Made by a program: the position numbers and the translations under genes. A stretch of DNA of 20,746 nt from NCBI GenBank assembly GCA_964467315.1, contig CAYXSA010000072.1:1-20746 (forward strand), in the 5' to 3' direction. Positions within the stretch are counted from its first letter, which is position 1; each line of letters starts with the position of its first letter. Of this stretch, positions 14,480 to 20,746 are shown piece after piece. This stretch comes from JAAFIM01 sp964467315 (GTDB lineage Bacteria > Bacteroidota > Bacteroidia > Chitinophagales > Saprospiraceae). The notes beneath the pieces are model-generated. The model was not told the origin of the DNA. It did not search any database and saw only the letters and a program-made list of their open reading frames with translations.

Positions 14480-15277
14480 CTAAGGAACTAAAACAAGCCG
14501 AATCCCCCCATTAAGATGTTTCATAGGGCTCTCTTTATAGCGGCGAGAAATACGACAGCCCTCTTCCCTATCTGTCCTGCATCCTCCACGCAAAACCCTT
14601 TCGCTGCCGCTGCTTGCACCGCTTGGATTAGATGCGGCAGAATTGGCGTAATAATTTTCAGCATACCAATCGCTGCACCATTCACCGATATTGCCCGACA
14701 TATCGTATATACCGAGCTCATTGGCGCGTTTGCCGCCTACGGGGTGGGTTTCTCTGTTGCTATTGCCTCTATACCAGGCAACTTCCTCTATAGAGTTGCT
14801 GCCCGCATATTTGTAACCCTTGCTAAGCTTTCCGCCGCCTGCGGCGTACTCCCATTCGGCTTCTGTGGGTAATCGGTAGTTTTTGCCTGTTCTTAGGTTT
14901 AGGTTACGTATAAATTTCTGTATCTCATCCCAGCTTGCATACTCTAAGGGGCATTCTGGGCAGCTTTTAAAACTCGCGGGATTTATGCCCATGAGTTCCT
15001 TCCATTGCGCTTGGGTTAGCTCGTATTTGGCTATATAAAAATCGCTTAGAGTTACGGTATGAGCAGGCTTTTCATCGTCGATGCAGTCGCCGCCTTGTAC
15101 CTCTGTGCAGCCCATCGTAAAACTCCCCCCTTCCACAAAGACCATTTCTATATTTAGGTCATTATCGCTTTTGATTGCTGCCGCCGCAGGAGCATTTGCG
15201 ATGCCTGAAGCTTTTTTTTCGTTATTGCAGCTACTCAAAAGAATCAAAAACAGCAGAAATCTCAAGTTTGAGAACAT
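14480..15277 (-). CDS. FGE/SUMF1-domain lipoprotein
   Basis: 265 residues. Lipoprotein signal MFSNLRFLLFLILLSSC (Cys17). After a short alanine-rich linker comes a formylglycine-generating-enzyme-sulfatase fold: MVFVEGGSFTMGC, KPAHTVTLSDFYIAKYELTQ, YRLPTEAEWEYAAGG, ETHPVGGKRANELGIYDMSGN, GEWCSDWY, RVLRGGCRTDREEGCRISRR. The domain family includes true formylglycine-generating oxidases and many non-catalytic or differently acting proteins. The usual RGGS is RGGC here, and the cysteine spacing does not obviously match the catalytic pair of FGE, so enzymatic activity is uncertain. A surface or periplasmic lipoprotein is most likely. ATG 15277 is chosen because the open upstream extension runs through repeat G. 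Confidence 0.85.
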   Translation of the reverse strand: MFSNLRFLLFLILLSSCNNEKKASGIANAPAAAAIKSDNDLNIEMVFVEGGSFTMGCTEVQGGDCIDDEKPAHTVTLSDFYIAKYELTQAQWKELMGINPASFKSCPECPLEYASWDEIQKFIRNLNLRTGKNYRLPTEAEWEYAAGGGKLSKGYKYAGSNSIEEVAWYRGNSNRETHPVGGKRANELGIYDMSGNIGEWCSDWYAENYYANSAASNPSGASSGSERVLRGGCRTDREEGCRISRRYKESPMKHLNGGIRLVLVP

Positions 15278-15621
15278 AAAAAAAGTATAATTTTTATAAA
15301 TCCGCCCCCAATATATAAAATTTATATCCTGCGCGCCCTGCACCTTTTGCAGGGCGCGCGCCATATTTTTGCGTGAGGGATAGTAGGGGCAGACCCATGT
15401 GTCTGCCCTTTTGGGCAGCACACGGGCTGCCCCGAATAGCCCGACGCTGCGACCTTTAAGGAGCAGCGGCACGCCCAAAAGAGTGAACACGCAGTGAACG
15501 CGTAGCGAAAAGTGAAAATTTTTATAGCTATAAATAATTGATTATCAATCACTTATAAAGTAATTAGCACCTTTTTTGCCAAAAACGCACTTTTCACTTT
15601 TCACTTTTCACTTTTCACTTT
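15278..15621. other. 344-bp intergenic region made mostly of two repeat elements
   Basis: Between the SUMF1-domain gene and dapB, both on the minus strand. It contains a short GGGCGCGC/GCGCGCCC inverted repeat (about 15330-15361), repeat copy G and the heptamer-ended element 15477-15626. No gene is visible. Confidence 0.7.
15371..15476 (+). repeat. Three-block structured repeat, copy G
   Basis: GCGTGAGGGATAG, arm 1 GGGGCAG/CTGCCCC enclosing CTGCCC-TTTT-GGGCAG, ATAGCCCGAC, arm 2 GCTGC/GCAGC around GACCTTTAAGGA, then GGCACGCCC and AAAA. It is antisense to both flanking genes, unlike most copies. Confidence 0.85.
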
Positions 15622-15626
15622 TCACT
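15477..15626. repeat. Heptamer-ended AT-rich element, copy 1
   Basis: The left end has degenerate AGTGAA units (15482, 15493, 15511). The right end has five exact TTTTCAC units (15591-15625), so the ends are inverted relative to each other. The core at 15538-15559 (TTGATTATCAATCACTTATA...) matches the core at 20653-20674 in all but one of 22 positions. It directly abuts repeat copy G. The right array includes the dapB stop codon. Confidence 0.75.
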
Positions 15627-16371
15627 CTGCGATGCCGAGTAGGTCGTTCATGCCGTAGATGCCTGTGCGTTTTTGGTTTTTGAGCCATTCGGCGGCGAGG
15701 AGTGCGCCCGTGGCGAAGCCTGTGCGGCTATGGGCTTTGTGCTCGATGCTGATGCTGTCGATGGCAGAATGGTAGGCGACTTGGTGTGTGCCGACGACCT
15801 CGCCCTCGCGTACAGCGACGATGGGCAGCGTGTTTTGTGGGAGTTCTGTGGGGAGGTCGTCGTCATCGGCGGCGAGTTGCCAGCTTTTGAGGTGCTCGAT
15901 TTGGACTTGCATCAGCTCTTTGGCGAGGGAGACGGCGGTGCCGCTGGGCGCATCGAGTTTTTGGGTGTGGTGGATTTCGGTCATTTGCAGGGCGTAAGTG
16001 CCCATGTAGGGCGACATGAGGCGGGCAAGTTGGCGGTTGAGCGCGAAGAAAAGATTGACACCAAGGCTAAAATTGGCGGAATAAAAGAGTCTGCCGCTGT
16101 ATTCTTTGCAGGCATCGGCGACGCTTTGCCACTCGTTGAGCCAGCCCGTAGTACCCGAAACGACGGGCACGCCCCGCCGCATAGCGGTACGAATGAGCTG
16201 TGCGGCGGCAGTGGGCGCGCTAAAATCTATAGCGACATCGGCGCGATACAGCAGGTCTATGTTGTGTTGGCTTTCGGAGTCTATGCGCAGCAAAATTTCG
16301 TGTCCGCGCTCTTGGGCAACTTTCTCAATAATTTTGCCCATTTTTCCGTAGCCTAAAAGTGCTATTTGCAT
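15622..16371 (-). CDS. dapB: 4-hydroxy-tetrahydrodipicolinate reductase
   Basis: 249 residues. Reduces the dihydrodipicolinate-pathway intermediate with NAD(P)H in lysine and diaminopimelate synthesis. Nucleotide-binding GYGKMG at 7-12, VVSGTTGW at 70-77, and the family signature TEIHHTQKLDAPSGTA, with catalytic His134-His135 and Lys138. It is shorter than the E. coli enzyme (~270) but normal for this phylum. Its ATG (16371) is 72 bp beyond a terminator-like hairpin at 16443-16477, suggesting leader control or a separate small RNA. Its TGA stop (15622-15624) lies within a TTTTCAC heptamer array, so the extreme 3' end borders a repeat insertion. Confidence 0.96.
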   Translation of the reverse strand: MQIALLGYGKMGKIIEKVAQERGHEILLRIDSESQHNIDLLYRADVAIDFSAPTAAAQLIRTAMRRGVPVVSGTTGWLNEWQSVADACKEYSGRLFYSANFSLGVNLFFALNRQLARLMSPYMGTYALQMTEIHHTQKLDAPSGTAVSLAKELMQVQIEHLKSWQLAADDDDLPTELPQNTLPIVAVREGEVVGTHQVAYHSAIDSISIEHKAHSRTGFATGALLAAEWLKNQKRTGIYGMNDLLGIAE

Positions 16372-16442
16372 GGCTTATGTTTCGTTTTATTCGTGAAAAT
16401 GTAGTAAAGATACTACTTTTGCGTGCTGACTACGCGTGGAAT

Positions 16443-16477
16443 AAAAAAAAGTGCATAAATCTTCTCGACTTATGCAC
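16443..16477 (-). terminator. Rho-independent terminator upstream of dapB
   Basis: On the minus strand GTGCATAA (16477-16470) pairs perfectly with TTATGCAC (16458-16451) across an 11-nt loop, followed by eight T. It points toward dapB and would end a short transcript started at the promoter near 16530-16560. Confidence 0.88.
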
Positions 16478-16525
16478 AGTTGGGTACGCCCTATTAGATG
16501 GTGCGTTCCCCTTTATTTCTCACCT
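16443..16525 (-). ncRNA. Candidate small RNA or terminated leader upstream of dapB
   Basis: About 80 nt between a consensus promoter and a strong terminator on the minus strand. It can form GGGGAACGC/GCGTACCC (16511-16503 with 16489-16482), and an overlapping alternative GGTG/CACC pairing (16524-16521 with 16503-16500). The two compete, as in a switch. It has no open frame and no match to tmRNA, SRP RNA or a lysine riboswitch that I can see. It could be an independent small RNA or an attenuated leader of dapB. Confidence 0.55.
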
Positions 16526-16529
16526 ACTG

Positions 16530-16560
16530 CAAATATAAGACAAAGCCCACTAAATTCCAA
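16530..16560 (-). promoter_or_regulatory. Bacteroidetes-type promoter for the dapB-upstream RNA
   Basis: On the minus strand TTG (16560-16558), 20-bp spacer, TATATTTG (16537-16530) fits the -33/-7 consensus. Confidence 0.7.
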
Positions 16561-16624
16561 CCTATTCGCTACTTAAAAAGTAAATTTTTACTAATTTGAT
16601 ATGTCGTAGCGACAATTATCTGCT

Positions 16625-17449
16625 ATGAATCTATATGCTTTCGGCGCGTTTTTGCGCTATTATTTTGCGGCGCAGACGATTTACGATACGGATTCGGCTT
16701 TTTTGCTGGGTTTGCATCAAGAAGTATTAGAGCAGGAAGGGGGCTACTATGCTTTTTTGGAACTGGAGGCATATCGGCAGCAGTTGCGATTGAGTGCGGA
16801 AAGCATCAGCGTCGAAGACATGGGCGCAGGCTCGAAGGCGATGGGCAATAAAATGCGGCGCGTCGCAGATATTGCGCGCTATTCGCTCTCTCCCGCTTGG
16901 GAGGGGCAGCTATTATTTCGCTTGGTGAATTGGCTGCAGCCGACTTACAAAATCGAATTGGGCACATCTTTGGGCTTAACGACCCTTTACCAGCATCTGC
17001 CCAATGCGCGCAGCAGTCAATTTTTCACCCTCGAGGGTTGCGCGCAGACTGCAGGCATAGCGGCGCGGCGTTTTTCGCAGTTGGAAATAGCGCCAAGCCT
17101 GATTATCGGCAATTTCGACGAGCAGCTGCCCGCAGTGCTTCAAAAATTGGAGCGCGTAGACTATGCCTTCATCGACGGCAACCATAGAGAGGAGCCGACT
17201 TTGCGCTATTTTCATTGGCTGATGGAGCGCGCACACGCGCATACGGTCTTAGTTTTCGACGATATACACTGGTCTAAAGAAATGGCGGCGGCTTGGGCAA
17301 AAATTAAAGCCGATGAGCGCGTATTTTTGACCATCGACCTCTTCAAAATGGGCATCGTTTTCCTAAATCCGACCAATACCCCCAGCCCGCAGCATTGGCG
17401 CTTAGTGCCCTATTGGTACAAGCCTTGGCGTATGGGCTTATTTCGATAA
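16625..17449 (+). CDS. Class I SAM-dependent methyltransferase-like protein
   Basis: 274 residues. Rossmann-type methyltransferase layout: an N-terminal helical part with SISVEDMGAGSKAMGNK, motif I region KIELGTSLGLTTLYQHLP (about 109-126), then VDYAFIDGNHREEPTLRYF and TVLVFDDIHWSKEM, which correspond to the acidic and D-D-I-H metal/substrate region of O-methyltransferase-like families (Methyltransf_24 type). The glycine-rich loop is ELGTSLG, weaker than the classical motif but common in this group. Substrate unknown. ATG 16625 is the first start after a divergent intergenic region; a 14-bp palindrome AGTAAATTTTTACT lies 33 bp upstream and could be an operator. Confidence 0.8.
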   Translation: MNLYAFGAFLRYYFAAQTIYDTDSAFLLGLHQEVLEQEGGYYAFLELEAYRQQLRLSAESISVEDMGAGSKAMGNKMRRVADIARYSLSPAWEGQLLFRLVNWLQPTYKIELGTSLGLTTLYQHLPNARSSQFFTLEGCAQTAGIAARRFSQLEIAPSLIIGNFDEQLPAVLQKLERVDYAFIDGNHREEPTLRYFHWLMERAHAHTVLVFDDIHWSKEMAAAWAKIKADERVFLTIDLFKMGIVFLNPTNTPSPQHWRLVPYWYKPWRMGLFR

Positions 17450-17530
17450 AAAAGGGCAAAAAATAAGCGCCCAAAGCGCTAAACTGGCTTCGGGCGGCTT
17501 AAAAAATTGCCGTAGATAAGCAGTAACGAA

Positions 17531-18094
17531 TTACTTGCCTGTGCTAACGGTTTCTGTTTTTTGATTGACGGGAGCTTCTTTGACTTCCACCATGAGGACG
17601 TTGTCGACCATAGAAATTTCGCGGGCTGCTTCTACGGGATTACCGACTTTGCCTTGAGCGCCTTCGAGTACGATGCCTTCGTTCATTTCGTCCAACTCAA
17701 AGTGTTTGACGATAGAAAGTTCGTAAGACTCCAGCAAGCCATTGAAACGGTCATCACCTGTTTTAGCGAAGTTGCCATCGCCGAAAGGTTTTGCCCAAGC
17801 TGCATTGCTTTCGTATAGTACGACAATGCTAACATTTTTGTCTTGCAGGGCAGCAAGCTGCGCCAAGTCCATCGTAGCTTTACCACCTTTGAAAGCGGCG
17901 AGGGTTTTGTAGCCCATCTCTGTAGCGCCTTTGGCTGTAGTAGCGGCTGCTGCTATCGCGCGGGTATCTTCTTTTTGTTCTGGCTTGAAGTTAGCGATTT
18001 GAGCGGCAGCGTTGTGTTTCTGTTCGGCAGAGCAAGAGGCGAAGAAGCCTGCGAGGAGGCAAAGAAAAAAGCCAACAGATAGTAAGTTTTTCAT
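17531..18094 (-). CDS. Lipoprotein of unknown function
   Basis: 187 residues. Lipoprotein signal MKNLLSVGFFLCLLAGFFASC (Cys21). The mature protein begins with an alanine-rich, mostly helical stretch (EDTRAIAAAATTAKGATEMG) and then an alpha/beta-looking part (NVSIVVLYESNAAWAKPFGD, RFNGLLESYELSIVKHFEL, ISMVDNVLMVEVKEAP). I do not recognise the family. It has its own consensus promoter and a leader of about 115 nt. Start ATG 18094 is fixed by the signal peptide. Confidence 0.75.
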   Translation of the reverse strand: MKNLLSVGFFLCLLAGFFASCSAEQKHNAAAQIANFKPEQKEDTRAIAAAATTAKGATEMGYKTLAAFKGGKATMDLAQLAALQDKNVSIVVLYESNAAWAKPFGDGNFAKTGDDRFNGLLESYELSIVKHFELDEMNEGIVLEGAQGKVGNPVEAAREISMVDNVLMVEVKEAPVNQKTETVSTGK

Positions 18095-18215
18095 GTGGAG
18101 TGGATAGGAAGTGATTTGCGCGTTGCTAAATAATTATACGGACTTAATGCCTGTCTTTTAGGCGTTGTTACCGCCAACAGACAGAAAACGATTTTTTTTT
18201 CGCTTTCGTGCCACA

Positions 18216-18246
18216 AATGTAGCATTTTTATACGCAGCAAGCAAAA
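18216..18246 (-). promoter_or_regulatory. Consensus promoter for the lipoprotein at 17531-18094
   Basis: On the minus strand TTTTG (18246-18242), 18-bp spacer, TACATTTG (18223-18216). It lies just after the queD-like gene stop at 18270 and would give a leader of about 115 nt containing a GCCTAAAAGACAGGC hairpin. Confidence 0.65.
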
Positions 18247-18269
18247 ATTTTGCCGAGTTTGCTGCAGGG

Positions 18270-18686
18270 CTACTCGCCAAAGTACTCCGCATAAATTTTC
18301 GGTGTTTCCTGCAAGCGCACCCGATGCAGTTGACAACCTTCAGGTAGATGTGGCAGCAGTTGCCGCCATATATAGATCACCAAATTTTCCGTCGTCGGCA
18401 TCACCCCTGTAGGCAAAAAAGTAGGGTCGAGGTTCAAATTGCTGTGGTCTAAAACCTCGCAAATCTCCCGCTTCATAATATCGCCCAGCTTTTTTACATC
18501 CATCAGCCAACCCGTCATCGGGTCGGGCGCGCCTTTGATAGTTACGGACAAATCGTAATTGTGCCCGTGAAAATTCTTGTTGGCGCATTTGCCGAAAACC
18601 TCAAAATTGCGCTCATCGCTCCATTGCTTTACCCATAATTGATGGGCTGCATTGAAGGACTCCGTGCGCGTCAGATAAACAACCAT
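18270..18686 (-). CDS. queD: 6-carboxytetrahydropterin synthase / 6-pyruvoyltetrahydropterin synthase family
   Basis: 138 residues, the usual size. Zinc ligands His15 (FNAAH), His40 and His42 (FHGHNY), catalytic Cys34 (GKCANKN), an Asp80-His81 pair (LDHSNLN), and the substrate-binding glutamates in PTTENLV and QETPKIY. In most Bacteroidetes this family makes 6-carboxytetrahydropterin from dihydroneopterin triphosphate for queuosine; a folate- or biopterin-type PTPS role cannot be ruled out by motifs alone. No other queuosine gene is in the window. ATG 18686 gives the normal N terminus (VVYLTRTESFNAAH). Confidence 0.9.
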   Translation of the reverse strand: MVVYLTRTESFNAAHQLWVKQWSDERNFEVFGKCANKNFHGHNYDLSVTIKGAPDPMTGWLMDVKKLGDIMKREICEVLDHSNLNLDPTFLPTGVMPTTENLVIYIWRQLLPHLPEGCQLHRVRLQETPKIYAEYFGE

Positions 18687-18793
18687 ACGCGAGTAGTGGC
18701 GTTAAAAAGTGATAAAATAAGCCCCAATAAGACCACCCCTTGTCGGAAAGATTGTCCGATGGCTTGCGGAATAAAGGCTGTTTGCTAACCCGT

Positions 18794-18842
18794 ATAACAA
18801 AAGCCTCCACAAAGCTATTACACTCTGGGAGGCTTTTTTTTG
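18794..18842. terminator. Bidirectional terminator downstream of the tRNA genes
   Basis: AGCCTCC (18802-18808) pairs with GGAGGCT (18828-18834). The plus strand continues with eight T, the minus strand with TTTTGTTAT. On the minus strand it should end the tRNA transcript. Confidence 0.8.
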
Positions 18843-18843
18843 T

Positions 18844-18920
18844 TGGCGGTCCGGACGGGGCTCGAACCCGCGACCCCCTGCGTGACAGGCAGGTATTCTA
18901 ACCAACTGAACTACCGAACC
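18844..18920 (-). tRNA. tRNA-Asp (GTC), CCA encoded
   Basis: Minus-strand cloverleaf: acceptor GGTTCGG/CCGGACC, anticodon loop CTGTCAC (anticodon GTC), T-loop GGTTCGA, discriminator G, then genomically encoded CCA (18846-18844). It is the downstream member of a tandem pair. Confidence 0.95.
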
Positions 18921-19049
18921 GTTTTTTTTGTGCTTCCGTTTTGCGCTGCTAATCTTTCAAGCAGCGCCGATACGACAGAAGGGTGCAACATCTGTTGAAG
19001 CTTCGTATCCTTTTCCTTTTTAGAGAATTTTTGTTCTCTTTTTTGTTAG

Positions 19050-19123
19050 CGGTCCGGACGGGGCTCGAACCCGCGACCCCCTGCGTGACAGGCAGGTATT
19101 CTAACCGACTGAACTACCGAACC
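19050..19123 (-). tRNA. tRNA-Asp (GTC), CCA not encoded
   Basis: Same sequence as the other tRNA-Asp except for one D-loop base (C in place of T). The discriminator G is followed by CTA rather than CCA, so CCA must be added enzymatically. It is first in the transcript from the promoter at 19155-19186. Confidence 0.95.
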
Positions 19124-19154
19124 GTTTTTTTGTCGCTGTTTATTTCGACGAGTG

Positions 19155-19186
19155 CAAAGGTATGCAGTTGTCAGCGAATAGACAAA
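19155..19186 (-). promoter_or_regulatory. Promoter of the tRNA-Asp pair
   Basis: On the minus strand TTTG (19186-19183), 20-bp spacer, TACCTTTG (19162-19155), 32 bp before the first tRNA base. Matches the -33/-7 consensus. Confidence 0.75.
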
Positions 19187-19225
19187 TTTTTGCCGTAGAA
19201 AATTCAAAAAAAAGCTATTTTTTTG

Positions 19226-20440
19226 CTATTTTTTGCCAAAAAGCTGCTCCAAACGCGCTACAATCGCCTCCGCGCTCTCTTTTTTGCTCATAAGTGGCAG
19301 TTCTTCGGGCTCTGCGGTCTGCGAAAGAATGCTAATTTTATTCGTATCGTGCCCAAAACCCGCCCCCGCATCTTCCAGCGTATTCAGCACGAGCAAGTCC
19401 AAATTCTTGCGCTGTAGCTTGCCTTTGCCGTTTTCCAAAGCGTTTTGCGTCTCCAATGCAAAGCCTACAGTTATCTGATTGGGGCGTTTTTGCTTGCTTA
19501 GGGTGGCTGCGGTGTCTATCGTTTTTGTTAACCGCAATTCAAATACCTCGCTATTTTTTTTGATTTTTTGCAGTGCGACCTCTTCAGGCGTATAATCCGC
19601 CACCGCCGCCGCAAAAATAGCCGCATCTGCGCTTTCAAAAAGGGATTTTGCTTGCTCGTATAACTCCCGCGCCGAGCCCACAGCATGCACGCGTATATTG
19701 GCATGCTGGGGCAGCGCCGTATTGCCTGCCCGCACAAAATCCACCCAAGCCCCCCGCTCTGCCAGCGCCAAAGCCAAAGCCGCGCCCTGCTTGCCCGTAG
19801 AATGATTGCTAATGTATCGCACAGGGTCGATAGGCTCTACCGTCGCGCCCGAAGTGAGCAAAATCCGCTTTCCTGCCAGCGCGCTCGCCGCTTTCGGCTC
19901 AAAAAACGCGGCTATTTCCGCAAAAATTTCTTCCACTTCCAGCATACGCCCCTTCCCTACCAAGCCGCTCGCCAACTCGCCCTCACCCACAGGCAAAACC
20001 CGATGATTGCGCCTACGCCCCAGCCGCGCCACATTTTCCTGCGTCGCCTCATGCGCCCACATATCCACATCCATCGCGGGCGCAAGCCAAACGGGGCAGC
20101 GCGCCGCCAGATAACAAGCCAGCAGCATATTATCGCAAAGCCCTTGCGCCATCTTCGCCATCGTGTTGGCGCTCGCGGGCGCAAGCACAAACAAATCCGC
20201 CCAAAGCGCCAATTCTATATGATTGTGCCATTCGGCATCTGCCGCCAGCGCCGCATACACTTCGTGCCGCGCTACCGTTGCGAGCGCGAGCGGGCTGACA
20301 AATTGCGTAGCTGCGGGCGACATCACGACCCGCACTTCCGCCCCTGCGCGCACCAGCAAACGCACCAAAATCGGCATCTTATACGCGGCAATACTGCCCG
20401 AAATGCCCAACAAAATTTTTTTCCCAGCGAGTAGCGACAT
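19226..20440 (-). CDS. coaBC: Bifunctional phosphopantothenoylcysteine decarboxylase / phosphopantothenate-cysteine ligase
   Basis: 404 residues, normal for CoaBC (Dfp). The N-terminal flavoprotein half: GKKILLGISGSIAAYK, WHNHIELALWAD (active-site His), APASANTMAKMAQGLCDN, PAMDVDMWAHEATQ, LASGLVGKGRM. The C-terminal ligase half: ILLTSGATVEPIDPVRYISN, HSTGKQGAALA, AAVADYTPEE, KKNSEVFELRLTKT, VGFALET, LDLLVLN. It makes 4'-phosphopantetheine in coenzyme A synthesis. The E. coli ACG cysteine in the loop before GRM is serine here (ASGLVGKGRM). ATG 20440 is chosen; the open frame continues upstream through repeat H, which lies 26 bp from the start. Confidence 0.96.
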   Translation of the reverse strand: MSLLAGKKILLGISGSIAAYKMPILVRLLVRAGAEVRVVMSPAATQFVSPLALATVARHEVYAALAADAEWHNHIELALWADLFVLAPASANTMAKMAQGLCDNMLLACYLAARCPVWLAPAMDVDMWAHEATQENVARLGRRRNHRVLPVGEGELASGLVGKGRMLEVEEIFAEIAAFFEPKAASALAGKRILLTSGATVEPIDPVRYISNHSTGKQGAALALALAERGAWVDFVRAGNTALPQHANIRVHAVGSARELYEQAKSLFESADAAIFAAAVADYTPEEVALQKIKKNSEVFELRLTKTIDTAATLSKQKRPNQITVGFALETQNALENGKGKLQRKNLDLLVLNTLEDAGAGFGHDTNKISILSQTAEPEELPLMSKKESAEAIVARLEQLFGKK

Positions 20441-20466
20441 CGTTTTTTTCGAGTTTTCTTTTTTTT

Positions 20467-20563
20467 GGGCGTGCCCGCCGCGCCGTTGGCGCGGCGGTCG
20501 GGCTATTCGCTCCATCACCTTCGCGCCTGCGGCGCTCGGTGGTTCCGCTTCTATCCCTCACGC
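20467..20563 (-). repeat. Three-block structured repeat, copy H
   Basis: On the minus strand: GCGTGAGGGATAG, arm 1 with ACCACC/GGTGAT like copy B, enclosing a GCGCCGCAGGCGC-type hairpin, then ATAGCCCGAC, arm 2 CCGCCGCGCC-AAC-GGCGCGGCGG, then GCACGCCC and an A-run. Points toward coaBC. Confidence 0.85.
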
Positions 20564-20569
20564 GTTTTA

Positions 20570-20746
20570 AGTGAAAAGTGAAAAGTGAAAAGTAACGGCG
20601 CAGCCCTTTGCGAAGCGAAAAATATTGTGCTTTATATTTAGCATATAAAGTTTTGATTATCAATAACTTATAAATTAAAACAAATGCTAAAAACTTTTCA
20701 CTTTTCACTTTTCACTTTTCACTTTTCACTTTTCACTTTTCACTTT
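20570..20746. repeat. Heptamer-ended AT-rich element, copy 2 (cut by window end)
   Basis: Left end: three AGTGAAA units (20570-20590) plus AGT. Right end: seven CTTTTCA units (20694-20742) continuing to the window edge. The core at 20653-20674 matches copy 1. It lies 6 bp from repeat copy H. Confidence 0.75.

Noticed and set aside
15591..15625. CRISPR array
   Set aside because: The units are contiguous 7-mers without spacers; this is a simple tandem repeat, as is 20694-20746.
15674..16356. Plus-strand open frame opposite dapB (227 residues)
   Set aside because: Antisense shadow of a gene with complete DapB motifs.
16443..16525. SRP RNA, tmRNA, 6S RNA or lysine riboswitch
   Set aside because: Too short and lacking the diagnostic conserved elements (for example the SRP GGAA-loop helix or the lysine-riboswitch core).
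19022..19045. Terminator between the two tRNA-Asp genes
   Set aside because: AGAGAA/TTCTCT has its T-run on the plus strand only, but the tRNAs are on the minus strand and no plus-strand gene ends here.
20441..20518. Upstream-extended start for coaBC at 20518
   Set aside because: The extension is translated from repeat copy H and adds a low-complexity basic peptide; ATG 20440 matches the normal CoaBC N terminus.

Overview
The window looks like a chromosomal segment of a Bacteroidota (Bacteroidetes) bacterium, most plausibly from a Cytophagales-type lineage. The evidence is Bacteroidetes-style TonB proteins with FPGC-type C-terminal domains, promoters of the phylum's -33 TTTG / -7 TAnnTTTG type, almost no Shine-Dalgarno sequences, many small lipoproteins, and a sigma-54 with a very acidic region II. 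The species cannot be fixed from the sequence alone.

Layout. Positions 1-4631 hold six tandem TonB_C-domain genes: two membrane-anchored, proline-rich TonB proteins (238-1221, 1395-2351) followed by four short secreted proteins that keep only the TonB_C domain (2426-2962, 3036-3572, 3721-4176, 4188-4631). Next come a Fur/Zur-type regulator (4669-5121) and an AT-rich cation-efflux gene (5299-6096) enclosed by matching inverted repeats, then rpoN on the minus strand (6325-7935). Two exported OmpA-domain proteins (8628-10322, 10604-11716), pyruvate dehydrogenase E1 beta (12037-13017) and two small lipoproteins (13068-13445, 13832-14287) follow. The minus strand then carries an FGE/SUMF1-domain lipoprotein (14480-15277) and dapB (15622-16371) with a structured leader or small RNA upstream. 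After a plus-strand methyltransferase-like gene (16625-17449) come, on the minus strand, a lipoprotein, a QueD/PTPS-type enzyme, two tRNA-Asp genes and coaBC (19226-20440).

Most of these genes are ordinary housekeeping or envelope genes. The unusual material is between them. Eight copies of a structured repeat (fixed GCGTGAGGGATAG / ATAGCCCGAC / GCACGCC blocks around two variable hairpin arms, about 90-160 bp) lie in intergenic gaps. Six of the eight lie 5' of, and point the same way as, the next gene. A second dispersed element, with AGTGAAA heptamer ends and a shared AT-rich core, occurs twice, each time directly next to a copy of the first repeat. A large imperfect palindrome fills 13446-13775, and a compact hairpin interrupts one inverted repeat of the cation-efflux island.

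The best candidates for something undescribed are the three-block repeat family, the array of secreted TonB_C proteins with swapped or homogenised leader-plus-signal-peptide segments, and the dapB-proximal small RNA/leader. No CRISPR array, integrase, transposase or rRNA gene was seen.
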